A stretch of 64,000 nucleotides of DNA from CAIYRG01 sp964494505 (GTDB lineage: Bacteria; Pseudomonadota; Alphaproteobacteria; Micropepsales; Micropepsaceae): contig CAZBRO010000002.1 in assembly GCA_964494505.1 (NCBI GenBank), forward strand, positions 62,001-126,000. Direction: 5' to 3'. The translations under genes were made by a program, and so were the position numbers. The first letter of the stretch is position 1; each line of letters begins with the position of its first letter. This document shows, piece by piece, positions 33,741 to 42,623 of this stretch. The notes under the pieces are model-generated. The model was given only the letters and a program-made list of their open reading frames with translations, made no database searches and was not told the origin of the DNA.

Positions 33741-34511
33741 GTGGCGCATGATCTTGCCGGCCGCGCCGCGAACCTGCGGAGCGGGCGGAGAGGCACCTTC
33801 GTGGGAAGGCTCGGCGGCCGCGGCACGCTGCTCCGTCGCGCTGCGCTCACGTTGCTGATATTGTTTGTGGCCGGGACGCTGACCCTTAGCGCGCCTGCGG
33901 TTGCGGGCGCGCTGACGGACTATCTCCAAACCGCCGAGGCCCTGACACCGCAAGAGATTGCCGCGGTGGCAAGCGCGCCGCGGACGGCTATCGTCATCGT
34001 TGCCGCAGGCCGGCGTCAGTACGCGCCGGAGTTCGGCGGCGAAACGGTGGACGGCCTCGGTCTGGAGCGGCTGCGCTACGGGGCAACCCTCGCCCGGAGC
34101 ACCGGCCTGCCGGTGCTTGTCAGCGGCGGGCTTGCGTCTGCCCGCGAAGCTTCGCTCGCAGACCTCATGACGGACGTGTTGTCGCGGGATTATGGGGTCG
34201 CCGTGAAGTGGAGGGAGGACCGCTCGACCAATACGGCGGAAAACGCCATTTATTCGGCGCAGATATTGAAGCGGGCCGGCATTAGCCGGGTGCTGCTCGT
34301 GACCCATGCCTGGCACATGAAGCGAGCTGAGGCCGCTTTCTCCGCCAATGGCTTGACGGTGATCCCTGCGCCTACGGCATACTACCGGCTGCGGTCGGGG
34401 GATTCTTGGTGGAGAGATGTGGCGCCGAACATGAGGGCTCTGGTTATATCGAGCTATGCGCTTCACGAAACATTGGGAACCCTTTGGTATGCGTTCCGCT
34501 ATGGATATTGA
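33741..34511 (+). CDS. YdcF/SanA family (DUF218) membrane-anchored protein
   Basis: The 256-residue protein has an N-terminal membrane helix (LLILFVAGTLTLSAPAV) and a DUF218 domain with AIVIVAAGRRQ, the conserved EDRSTNTAENA segment and VLLVTHAWHMKRA. Relatives affect envelope polysaccharide or peptidoglycan precursor metabolism. The GTG start has AGAGG five bases upstream. It lies between the beta-helix gene and a hypothetical gene, all on one strand. Confidence 0.82.
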   Translation: MAHDLAGRAANLRSGRRGTFVGRLGGRGTLLRRAALTLLILFVAGTLTLSAPAVAGALTDYLQTAEALTPQEIAAVASAPRTAIVIVAAGRRQYAPEFGGETVDGLGLERLRYGATLARSTGLPVLVSGGLASAREASLADLMTDVLSRDYGVAVKWREDRSTNTAENAIYSAQILKRAGISRVLLVTHAWHMKRAEAAFSANGLTVIPAPTAYYRLRSGDSWWRDVAPNMRALVISSYALHETLGTLWYAFRYGY

Positions 34512-34590
34512 ATGTTTTCTTGTACTTGCGGCATCGGCAGCGGGGCTGCTAAGCGGTGAGTGGGGTCACGATTAAGGCTTAGGGGCAACC

Positions 34591-35622
34591 GTGTCCAAAT
34601 TCTATGTGGTGGGGGGCCGGGCCAAACCGAACCTCGCCAAAGTTGGGGAATTTCACGGTTTTGCGCATGGGCTCATCGTCTTGGTCGATACCGAGACGGG
34701 GCAGGTGCAGGAGCTTGTGCGCTGGGAGACACCACCGGACGCGTGTTCCTCGGACAACCCATCCTTTGTCTTCAAGGCAGGAACCTTCACCTCTGAAGGT
34801 CTATGGGTCTGCAGCCAGACCGAATTGCTGTGCTATTCGGTTCCCGACTTCACAGTGAAGCACTACATTTCGATGCCGTTCTTCAACGACCTGCATCATG
34901 TTGCACCGACCGTGCGAGGAACGTTGCTCGTTGCGGTGACCGGCCTCGACATGGTTGCGGAGGTTTCGATGCAAAGCGAGCTTCTGCGCGCCTGGGATGT
35001 GCTGGGCCAGCCGCTTTGGACGCGTTTTTCTTCGACCGTGGATTATCGGAAAGTCGTCACGACGAAACCGCATTTGTCGCATCCCAATTATGTATTTGCC
35101 GCCGGCGGCGATATCTGGGTCACGCGCTTCGAACAGAAGGACGCTCTCTGCCTGACCGAGCAACGGACCAATGTGCCGGTGGAGGCGGGATTTCCCCATG
35201 ATGGCCATGTCGTCGGCGATCAGGTTTATTTCACCACCGTCAACGGCTTCCTGGTGGTCTCCAACTGGCGGGAATCGCGCGTTGTTTCGACTCTCGATCT
35301 CAATCCGATTTTCAAAGCGCCTTACGGGCGGCCGCTCGGATGGTGCCGCGGCCTCAAGATCCTCTCGGAGGATCGCGTTGTGATAGGGTTTTCCCGGATC
35401 CGCCAGACGGCCATAAAAAACAGCGTGCAGTGGGTGAAGGAACGCGTTACCGCCTTGACCCCGCAAGGCCCGAAATCCTGGCGCGCTCTGCCCACGCGCC
35501 TTGCCTGCATCGATCTGAAGCGCCGCGCCATCGAATGGGAGATCGATCTGGAGAATTTCGGTATGAACGCGGTTTTCTCCATCCACGACATCCTCCGCCC
35601 GGAAGAGCCGTTGCGTGCCTGA
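34591..35622 (+). CDS. Hypothetical protein, possible beta-propeller
   Basis: The 343-residue cytoplasmic protein lacks signal and membrane segments. It contains repeated strand-rich blocks of the kind VYFTTVNGFLVVSNW, GDIWVTRFEQKDAL and LWVCSQTELLCYSV, suggesting a propeller fold. I do not recognise a family. It overlaps the flippase start by eight bases, linking it to the EPS pathway. A decayed copy of its 3' end occurs at 38442-38590. Confidence 0.65.
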   Translation: MSKFYVVGGRAKPNLAKVGEFHGFAHGLIVLVDTETGQVQELVRWETPPDACSSDNPSFVFKAGTFTSEGLWVCSQTELLCYSVPDFTVKHYISMPFFNDLHHVAPTVRGTLLVAVTGLDMVAEVSMQSELLRAWDVLGQPLWTRFSSTVDYRKVVTTKPHLSHPNYVFAAGGDIWVTRFEQKDALCLTEQRTNVPVEAGFPHDGHVVGDQVYFTTVNGFLVVSNWRESRVVSTLDLNPIFKAPYGRPLGWCRGLKILSEDRVVIGFSRIRQTAIKNSVQWVKERVTALTPQGPKSWRALPTRLACIDLKRRAIEWEIDLENFGMNAVFSIHDILRPEEPLRA

Positions 35623-37165
35623 AGGCCCGAGCCCCGTATTGGATGCCGAGGCGGCCGGGCAGCTCGAGGACGCTACGTCCACGACTCTCACGATGAGTCT
35701 GAACTCGCACATGGCGCGCGGGTCCGCCTGGATGGTGGGCATGCGCTGGACCGTGCGTCTGATGGGGCTGGTCAGCACGGTGATTCTCGCCCGGCTTCTG
35801 ACGCCCGCTGATTACGGCATCGTAACCATTGCCATGATGATCGTCGGCCTGGTCGAGGTCTTCGGCAGGACGGGACAGAACTGGGCCCTTATCCGCCACC
35901 CCAATCCGACGCGCGAACATTACGATTCGGCCTGGACGGTGGCGCTGATGATCGGGGTGGGGTTGGGCGCGCTGATCTGGCTGGTGTCGCCATTGACCTC
36001 GATCTATTTCCACGAGCCGCGGGCGGAGCTGGTGGTCAAGGTGCTTGCCTTCCGCACCATGCTGATCGGCGCCCAGAATATCGCCGTGGTGAACTTTCAG
36101 CGCCGGCTTCAGTTCAACCGGCAGTTCTGGTTCAGCACCACCCCGTCGATGATTTCGTTTTTCGTCGGCATCGTGGGGGCCCTTATTTTGCGCAATTACT
36201 GGGCCCTGGTGATCGCGATGATCAGCGAGCAGTTCACGGGCTTCGTGCTGGGCTATGTCATGGAGCCGTTCCGGCCGCGCATCTCGTTCAAGAAGGTCCG
36301 GGAGATTTGGAACTTCTCTTCCTGGAGCCTGGTGACGAGTGTCGGCATTTATCTGAACACCCTGATCGACCGATTCGCAATCGGCGGATTTGCGGGGGCC
36401 GCCGCCATGGGGCGCTATTTCGCCGCCATGGATATCGCCACGGCGCCGACCCAGGAAATCGTCGAGCCCATGGTGGCGGCGATGTTTCCCGTCATGTCGA
36501 AGGTGCAGAACGACATCGCCAAGCGGCGGGAACTGTATCTGACGGTGCTCTATTGGTCCGCCCTCATCTGCTGCGCGGCCGCCGTGGGCATAGCGCTCAT
36601 CGCCGACGACATGGTCGATCTGGTGCTCGGCTCCCAATGGGAAGACGTGAAGCCCCTGGTGCCGTGGCTTGCGCTCTCCTACGGCGTGCTGGGCCTTACC
36701 AGCAGCGTTTACATCTGCTTCAACACCATCGGCCAGCCGCGCTATTCCGCCCGGCTGCAATGGCTGCGTCTGGCGCTATTGGCGGCGGCCGTGTTCCCCG
36801 TGGCCTACGGTTTGCACGACCTGGAGAAGGTGGCGATGACGCGTTTCATTGTCACGGTTGTGATCACGCCGACGCTGTTCCTTGCGATTGCAAGGGCGTT
36901 CGATCTCAAATTGCGCGATTTCGCCATTGTCCTGTGGCGTCCGTTCGCGGCCGCGACGGTCATGACGCTGGCTATTCTCGGCGTCAATTCCGTGATCGCC
37001 TTTACCGGGAATCCCCGGCTCCTGATCGACATCCTGCTTGGCGGCTGCGCCTATATCGGCACCATCATGACGCTATGGACCGTGACGGGTCAGCCGGCGG
37101 GGCCGGAGCGCGCACTGTGGCGCACGATCACGGGGATCAAGCCCTGGCTGGCGCGCGCCTACTGA
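35615..37165 (+). CDS. Lipopolysaccharide/EPS flippase (Wzx, MOP superfamily)
   Basis: The 516-residue polytopic protein has about 12-14 membrane helices. It carries the Wzx/PST opening GSAWMVGMRWTVRLMGLVST followed by LARLLTPADYGIV, typical of polysaccharide flippases. It should move the lipid-linked repeat unit across the inner membrane. The GTG start has GGAAGAG seven bases upstream and overlaps the preceding stop. No membrane segment is missing. Confidence 0.9.
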   Translation: MPEGPSPVLDAEAAGQLEDATSTTLTMSLNSHMARGSAWMVGMRWTVRLMGLVSTVILARLLTPADYGIVTIAMMIVGLVEVFGRTGQNWALIRHPNPTREHYDSAWTVALMIGVGLGALIWLVSPLTSIYFHEPRAELVVKVLAFRTMLIGAQNIAVVNFQRRLQFNRQFWFSTTPSMISFFVGIVGALILRNYWALVIAMISEQFTGFVLGYVMEPFRPRISFKKVREIWNFSSWSLVTSVGIYLNTLIDRFAIGGFAGAAAMGRYFAAMDIATAPTQEIVEPMVAAMFPVMSKVQNDIAKRRELYLTVLYWSALICCAAAVGIALIADDMVDLVLGSQWEDVKPLVPWLALSYGVLGLTSSVYICFNTIGQPRYSARLQWLRLALLAAAVFPVAYGLHDLEKVAMTRFIVTVVITPTLFLAIARAFDLKLRDFAIVLWRPFAAATVMTLAILGVNSVIAFTGNPRLLIDILLGGCAYIGTIMTLWTVTGQPAGPERALWRTITGIKPWLARAY

Positions 37166-37279
37166 TGAGGCTCTGAATGAGGAAACGCGGTGAAGGTTCG
37201 TCCTTCATTCCGATGCGGCGTGGCCCATCACGCAACGAAGCTCCGTGTCCGGTAAGGTTTGTCGGTAACCGTACGGAGA

Positions 37280-37295
37280 GTTTGCTTACGCAAAC
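37280..37295. repeat. Perfect 6-bp inverted repeat upstream of methyltransferase
   Basis: GTTTGC-TTAC-GCAAAC lies in the 247-bp gap between flippase and methyltransferase, immediately before a TTGACA hexamer (37298-37303). It may be an operator beside a promoter, though no convincing -10 is seen at the right spacing. Confidence 0.35.
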
Positions 37296-37412
37296 GGTTG
37301 ACAACAATCTTGTGCAGATCAAGGCTACCCTAAACGGGGGGAGGGCGAGTTCTTGCTTATGGCATTGGGCCATAAGTTGGCGAAGGCGTAGCTCAACACC
37401 GAGGTGGCCACC

Positions 37413-38441
37413 ATGCACGATCAGGCGAATGGATTAACCTTCGAAGATATCGAACGCGAGCGAAAGCGCATTATCGAAAGATACGGTGAGTGGACCGACC
37501 ACAACATTCGCCTTCAGGACGACATTTACACAATCTCTCGAACCGGGACTACGTCCCGCAAACTGCAGCGTATCTTGCAAGTCGTTTCGGATCTGTCGCG
37601 CAAGCCGTTCAAAGACATGCGCGTGCTCGATCTTGCATGCCTGGAAGGTCTTTACGGAATCGAGTTCGCGCTTCAGGGCGCAAGCGTTCTGGCGATCGAA
37701 GGCCGCGAGCAGAACATCGAGAAGTCGAGGTTCACCAAGCGCGCCCTTAAGCTGGATAACATTGAGTTCGTCCAGGGCAATGTCGTGGAATTGAGCCCGG
37801 AAAAGCACGGCCGTTTCGATGTCGTGCTGTGTCTGGGCATTCTTTATCACCTCGACGATCCGGACGTGTTTTCGATGATCGAGCGGATCGGTGCGACCTG
37901 CGATGGCTTCGCCGTGTTCGACACCTATGTGTCGCTCGCACCAATCAATCGATACAGCTACAATGGCCAAACCTATCGTGGCCGCGACATCAAGGAGCAC
38001 AATGCGGGAGAGGAGGAATCCGCAAAGCGGGCGAAATTGTGGGCGTCGCTCCACAACACCAAGTCCGTGTGGATAACCAAGGCGACGCTGTACAATATGC
38101 TGATGCGCAGCGGCTTTACGTCGATTTACGAATGCGACGTGCCGTTGGAACTCGACAAGCCGCTCGACCGCATAACAGTCGTTGCCGTCAAAGGGCGTCC
38201 GGCCACAGTACGCTCGTCCGATTTGCCTTCCGTTCAGGCAACGCAGTTTCCGGAAGTGTGGAACCGCCTTCCTTCCTTTCACCAGCGACAATTCGCGCGA
38301 GTCTCCAAAAGCATCAGTCACATGGTCCCGCGTCCGCTCAGGGACATGGTCAAACGTAGGTTGCGGGCCAAAGGGCTGATGAAGCGGAAGCTGCTGCCTT
38401 GGGAATGGGCCGATCCGTTCAAGTCGCGTGATCGGCGGTAG
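37413..38441 (+). CDS. SAM-dependent methyltransferase (DUF1698-like)
   Basis: The 342-residue class I methyltransferase contains RVLDLACLEGLYGIEFA, in which the second glycine of motif I is replaced but the DLxCLEG form known in this group is kept. It continues with the acidic SAM-binding residue in LAIEGR and DVVLCLGILYHLDDP. It may methylate a sugar of the polymer or its carrier. The ATG has GAGG eight bases upstream. Its C-terminal codons adjoin the pseudogene fragment. Confidence 0.8.
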   Translation: MHDQANGLTFEDIERERKRIIERYGEWTDHNIRLQDDIYTISRTGTTSRKLQRILQVVSDLSRKPFKDMRVLDLACLEGLYGIEFALQGASVLAIEGREQNIEKSRFTKRALKLDNIEFVQGNVVELSPEKHGRFDVVLCLGILYHLDDPDVFSMIERIGATCDGFAVFDTYVSLAPINRYSYNGQTYRGRDIKEHNAGEEESAKRAKLWASLHNTKSVWITKATLYNMLMRSGFTSIYECDVPLELDKPLDRITVVAVKGRPATVRSSDLPSVQATQFPEVWNRLPSFHQRQFARVSKSISHMVPRPLRDMVKRRLRAKGLMKRKLLPWEWADPFKSRDRR

Positions 38442-38590
38442 TTTGCCCGGCTCAGCTCGACGCGCTCCTTCACGAGCAACGTGAAGGGCTGAAGGAACGC
38501 GTTGCTGACTTAACTCCGCAACGCCTGAAATCCTGGCAGGCAGTGCCGGCGCGCTTTGCATCGTCCGCGCAATACGCCGCGAGCTCGGTT
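38442..38590 (+). pseudogene. Decayed 3' fragment of the 34591-35622 hypothetical gene
   Basis: Bases 38491-38590 align closely with 35436-35550: GAAGGAACGCGTT, CCGCAA and GAAATCCTGGC are shared and the encoded peptide LKERVxxLTPQxxKSW is kept. A four-base deletion after the CGCxTTGC segment then shifts the frame before RRxxxWxxD resumes. Upstream similarity (TTTxCCCGG, GACG) continues to 38442, with an in-frame TGA. It is therefore a remnant of a second copy, abutting the amidotransferase stop. Confidence 0.75.
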
Positions 38591-38594
38591 GGGA

Positions 38595-40511
38595 TTACGC
38601 GTTCACCTGCTGCCGGCCGGGCGCAAAATGCACCTCGCGCAGGAAACCGTCGAACATCAGCAGCGCCCAGAGGCTGTGGCTGTGGTCGTAGCGGCCGGAA
38701 TCGTGGGAATCCACAAGCCGCGCAATGTTGGCCATGTCGAAGAGGCCGCTGTCCGCCATCGCCTCCCCCAGCAGCGCCTCGCGCACGAAGCGCCCGCCGG
38801 GGCCGCGGAAATGGGGTGCCAGCGACGTCGCGAAACCCTGCTTCGGCCGATAGAGATTTTCCTTCGGCACATAAGGCTCGAGCGCCTTCTTCAGGATGTA
38901 TTTGCCCTCGCTTCCATGGAGCTTCAGCCGGCTCGGCAGGCCTGCCGCCCATTCCACGAATTCGTGGTCGAGCATGGGCACGCGCACTTCGAGTGAAACC
39001 GCCATGCTGGTGCGGTCGACCTTGGTCAGGATGTCGCCGACAAGATAGGTCTTGATGTCGGCATATTGCGCGGCCGTGATGCGATCGGCGATATCGGCTT
39101 CGCGCATGGCGGCGGCAATCGCATCCGCGGGATGGTGGCCCGCTACGGCCCGCTGCATTCCGGGCGAATAGAGCCGTGCCCGTGCGTCGTCGTGGATCTT
39201 GTTGACCATGCGGTAATAGCCGCCGGCGCTGTCGAGCGCGAACTCCTGAAAGGTGTATTTCGCCCGCAGCCAGCGCGGGGCCCAATCGAGCTTGGGATAG
39301 ATCTGCCCGAGCGTGCCGAACACCGGGCCCCGAACGGAGGCCGGCAGCATCCGCCGCATCCGCTCGCCATAATTGTAGAGACGATAGCGGCGGTAGCCCG
39401 CGAACATCTCATCGCCCGCGTCCCCCGAAAGGGCGACCGTCACATCGCGCCGCGCGAGCTTGGACACGTGATAGGTCGGTACCGAAGAGCTGTCCGCGAA
39501 GGGTTCATCGAAGATGGCCGCTTGCGCGCGGTAGGCCGAAAGCGGGCTTGCCGCCACTTGCTGCTCGTGATGGTGCGTCCGGTAAAGGCGTGAGACCCGC
39601 GCCGCATGGGCGAGTTCGTTCGTGCCCCCGTCGCCAAAACCGATGGCGAAAGTCTCCACCGGCGAATCGGTCTGCCGCGCCATCGACGCGACCACGCCGC
39701 TCGAATCCACGCCCCCCGACAGGAAGGCGCCTAGCGGCACTTCCGAGATCAGCCGGATGCGCACCGCTTCGTTCAGCCGATGGATCAGCTCGCGCGCGGC
39801 GGTTTCTTCGGAAATCGCCCCTTCGCTGAACTTCAGCCGCCAATATTCCACCGGCGTCGGCATCGGCTTACCCCGGACAAGCGTCAAATGATGCGCGGCG
39901 GCAAGCTTGTGGATGCCCTGATAGATGGTCGCGGGGTCCGGCACATAGCCGAAGGCGAAATAATCGTCGACCGCATCCGTATCGATCCGCTTTTCAACCA
40001 GCGGATGCACCAGCAGCGATTTCAGCTCGGAGGCGAAGATGAAATAGCGTCCGCCCACGATGGCGTAATAGAACGGCTTCTTGCCGAGGCGGTCGCGCGC
40101 GGTGAACAGCGTGCCCGTCTTGCGGTCATAGAGCGCGAACGCGAACATGCCGCGGAAGCGCTTGACGCAATCAGGTCCCCATTGCTCCCAGGCATGGATG
40201 ACGACTTCGGTGTCGCTGTGGGTGCGGAAGCGGTGGCCATGGGCTTGAAGCTCCGGCACAAGCTCCTGAAAATTATACATTTCTCCGTTGTAGACGAGAC
40301 AAACCGAGCCATCCTCGTTGAACATCGGCTGCTGGCCATGGGCCACGTCGATGATGGCGAGGCGGCGCTGGCCGAAACCCATGCCGCCCTCGGTGTGGTA
40401 GCCGGCGCCATCCGGCCCCCTATGCGCGATGGCATCGGTCATCCGGGCGAGCACGCCCTTGTCTATGACGGAAGGCTGAAGGAGATCGAAAATACCGGCT
40501 ATGCCGCACAT
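38595..40511 (-). CDS. XrtA-associated amidotransferase, asparagine-synthase type (TIGR03108)
   Basis: The 638-residue enzyme has an N-terminal class II glutamine amidotransferase domain with nucleophile Cys2 (MCGIAGIFD), then IAHRGPDGAGY and YNGEMYNF. Its C-terminal synthetase domain has SGGVDSSGVVASM as ATP-pyrophosphatase loop and SGDAGDEMFAGYRRY. XrtA loci carry such enzymes in place of housekeeping asparagine synthase, and they may amidate a uronic acid, consistent with algD nearby. It is transcribed leftward at the end of the EPS locus. Confidence 0.9.
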   Translation of the reverse strand: MCGIAGIFDLLQPSVIDKGVLARMTDAIAHRGPDGAGYHTEGGMGFGQRRLAIIDVAHGQQPMFNEDGSVCLVYNGEMYNFQELVPELQAHGHRFRTHSDTEVVIHAWEQWGPDCVKRFRGMFAFALYDRKTGTLFTARDRLGKKPFYYAIVGGRYFIFASELKSLLVHPLVEKRIDTDAVDDYFAFGYVPDPATIYQGIHKLAAAHHLTLVRGKPMPTPVEYWRLKFSEGAISEETAARELIHRLNEAVRIRLISEVPLGAFLSGGVDSSGVVASMARQTDSPVETFAIGFGDGGTNELAHAARVSRLYRTHHHEQQVAASPLSAYRAQAAIFDEPFADSSSVPTYHVSKLARRDVTVALSGDAGDEMFAGYRRYRLYNYGERMRRMLPASVRGPVFGTLGQIYPKLDWAPRWLRAKYTFQEFALDSAGGYYRMVNKIHDDARARLYSPGMQRAVAGHHPADAIAAAMREADIADRITAAQYADIKTYLVGDILTKVDRTSMAVSLEVRVPMLDHEFVEWAAGLPSRLKLHGSEGKYILKKALEPYVPKENLYRPKQGFATSLAPHFRGPGGRFVREALLGEAMADSGLFDMANIARLVDSHDSGRYDHSHSLWALLMFDGFLREVHFAPGRQQVNA

Positions 40512-40659
40512 GACGCCGAAACTCGCTGAACGACCCAGTCCTATGTACCGGTTCTTTTGCTGCGGTGCGAGGTCGGACCGCGGATGCGGTTAAGTTCCCT
40601 TGACCGCGGGGCCCGGTCACGATCAACCCAAGCTGGCGGTTCGGCGCGCGCTGCCTGCT

Positions 40660-41553
40660 TCAGAAATCGGGCCTGCCTGCGGTCGGAATTTCCGCGGGCT
40701 TGTTGTCGTTGAAGTCGAAGGTCGTCTCGGCGCAAACCTGTTCCAGCCATGGCCCACGCCCGCGGCGATAGGTGGCACTGGCCGACCAGGTTCTGGTGAA
40801 CATCGTGGGGTCTTCCACCGTGATTTGGACCTGCAGCCCTTTGAGATTGGTGTCGGGATCGATCGCCATGGCGCCGGGCACGCCGCCGACGCGCCCCTCC
40901 CGCTTTTCATAGGTGTCCTGCGCCGTTTTCGCGGCGGCGCCGTCGATCAGGCGGTAGCGCTCGACCACATGTAGCGCGTTCGTGACGGGCACGCCGAAGC
41001 GGTCGATCAGGGCGTATGGTGCAGGCTGGACGCCGATGGTGTCGACGACGAGCGTGTCGCCCTCCCAATGCCCGACGGAATCGCCCATCGGTGAAGGCTT
41101 CAGATTGCGCGGGTGGCTCGCATTCAGGCGCACGCGCCGGACCTGGTCGTCCTGGGCGTAGAGCATGGTGATGTGGTCCTTGGCGGGAACCACCCACATG
41201 CCCAGTTCCATCGCATAGGTGAATGGCGGGTTGTACGGCGCGCAGCTGTTGGAGGGGTCCGGATAAGGCTTGCCGGTCTTCGAAATCTCGCCCTTCTTGC
41301 GAACGATTTCGGCGGCTTCGGGCTTGAGAATGGGATTGTTGTAATCGCCGACGATCTGGCCGCCGTCGCCAGTGCCGTCCGCGATCCGCTTCAGATTGAT
41401 GAGCGGCGCGGGCTCGCCGGGAATGGGTTCGAAATTGAACGCATTGCGCGCCCACATGCCGCTGAAATCGAGGGACGGATTATCGGCGGCTGCGGCCGGC
41501 CCCATGCAGATCGAACTCAGCAGCAGACCCGTCATCGACCGAACGAACGCCAT
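40660..41553 (-). CDS. Secreted paralog A of the PDF-terminal family, unknown function
   Basis: The 297-residue protein has a signal peptide (LLLSSICMGPAAA) and starts its mature part with DFSGMWARN. Key blocks are GDYNNPILKPEA (69-80), Cys104 in SNSCAP, SVGHWEGDTLVVDT (159-172), HVVERYRL and a C-terminal CAE segment before the final Pro-Asp-Phe. AGGGGG lies eight bases upstream of the ATG. It is the last of seven tandem copies transcribed leftward. The two conserved cysteines suggest a disulphide. I know no function for the family. Confidence 0.8.
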   Translation of the reverse strand: MAFVRSMTGLLLSSICMGPAAAADNPSLDFSGMWARNAFNFEPIPGEPAPLINLKRIADGTGDGGQIVGDYNNPILKPEAAEIVRKKGEISKTGKPYPDPSNSCAPYNPPFTYAMELGMWVVPAKDHITMLYAQDDQVRRVRLNASHPRNLKPSPMGDSVGHWEGDTLVVDTIGVQPAPYALIDRFGVPVTNALHVVERYRLIDGAAAKTAQDTYEKREGRVGGVPGAMAIDPDTNLKGLQVQITVEDPTMFTRTWSASATYRRGRGPWLEQVCAETTFDFNDNKPAEIPTAGRPDF

Positions 41554-41565
41554 CGACTATCCCCC

Positions 41566-42450
41566 TTAAAAATCCGGTTTGTTCGCCTGCGGGATCGGCT
41601 CCACATCATAGCCGAACCAGGCCGTGTTGTTCTCGGCGCAGGAGGACTCCGTCATTGGGTTGTTGCCCGCGCGCTCGTAATGCTGGCGCGCTGTCCACGC
41701 CATGGTGAAAGCGCCGGGGTCCTCGACGCGGACGCTCGCCTCTATCGCCTTGCCGCCATTTGCGAGCCGGTAGCGCTCGACGACATGAATCTGCGTCGTA
41801 TGCGGCGTGCGGTAGGAATCGACGAAGGTCTTGTCGTTGAGCCCAATGGTGTCGATGACGAGCGTGTCGCCATTCTCGTAATGGCCGACGGATTCTCCGA
41901 ACCAGGAGGGCTTCGGATTACGCGAATGCTGGGCGTTCAGATACACATGGCGCACCATGTGGTCTTCCTCCCAGATTATGGTGACTTCCTTGGGCGTCTG
42001 GAGGAACCACAGCGGCCGCACCGGATAGAGCAGCCATCCGGGCACGCCGATCGGCCAGCAGCGCTCCTTCGGCGTGAAGTCGGGTTTTCCGGATAAAGCG
42101 CGCTCGTTCTCCTTGCGCAGCGCTTCTTTGACCCAGGGCTGCAGGATCGGATTGGTCAGATCCGCGACCCGGTAGGTCGGCTGTCCCCCGTCTCTCCGCG
42201 CGGCGCCGTCGTCCACATGCGGATGAGTCTTGTCGCTCGTAACCGGACCGGGCCCGCTTTCCGGGGGAATGAAATCCTGGCCGATGGGGTTCTCGCCCTT
42301 GGGGTCGCCGGCGATCCAGCCGGTCACGCTGTCCGGCCCGAAATTCGGAATGGCGGCGTTGTCGGCGGCCGATGCCGGCCACAGGGCAAGGCTCGCGCAC
42401 AGCGCGCCCGCGGCAAGACCGCCCGAAATCGGAAAGGGAATTCTCGTCAT
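41566..42450 (-). CDS. Secreted paralog B of the PDF-terminal family, unknown function
   Basis: The 294-residue protein has a signal peptide (ALCASLALWPASA). It belongs to the second subtype, whose mature part lacks DFSG and instead shows NFGPDSVTGW and FIPPESGPGPV. The shared core is SVGHYENGDTLVIDT with one extra asparagine, then YRTPHT and HVVERYRL. It ends NKPDF. Cysteines occur at KERCWP and SSCAEN. It starts three bases after the stop of the mini-ORF 42454-42612 and ends 12 bases before paralog A. Confidence 0.8.
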   Translation of the reverse strand: MTRIPFPISGGLAAGALCASLALWPASAADNAAIPNFGPDSVTGWIAGDPKGENPIGQDFIPPESGPGPVTSDKTHPHVDDGAARRDGGQPTYRVADLTNPILQPWVKEALRKENERALSGKPDFTPKERCWPIGVPGWLLYPVRPLWFLQTPKEVTIIWEEDHMVRHVYLNAQHSRNPKPSWFGESVGHYENGDTLVIDTIGLNDKTFVDSYRTPHTTQIHVVERYRLANGGKAIEASVRVEDPGAFTMAWTARQHYERAGNNPMTESSCAENNTAWFGYDVEPIPQANKPDF

Positions 42451-42453
42451 CGT

Positions 42454-42612
42454 TCAAAAATCCGGTGTTCTGGTCTCTGGAATGGGCAGGGCATCGTGCT
42501 TGAAATACCCTGCATTGTTCGCCGCGCAAACCATTTCTTCCCAGGAGCCGTTCTCGCTCTGGCGGTAACACCGGCCATAACCGTAAGCCCCGGTTTGAAG
42601 CGCATCCCGCAC
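42454..42612 (-). pseudogene. C-terminal remnant of an eighth family copy (52-aa mini-ORF)
   Basis: A GTG-initiated ORF encodes only the family's C-terminal end: GRCYRQSENGSWEEMVCAA with the conserved cysteine, then ALPIPETRTPDF and stop. Residues 1-12 show no similarity to the family. No signal peptide or core motif is present. It sits between intact copies C and B, as expected for a copy that lost its 5' four-fifths. Whether it is translated is unknown. Confidence 0.65.
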
Positions 42613-42623
42613 GCCTTCGCAGG

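Noticed and set aside
37177..37437. 86-residue open frame in the wzx-methyltransferase gap
   Set aside because: It overlaps the methyltransferase start, has no ribosome site and a non-protein-like Arg/Trp/Pro composition.
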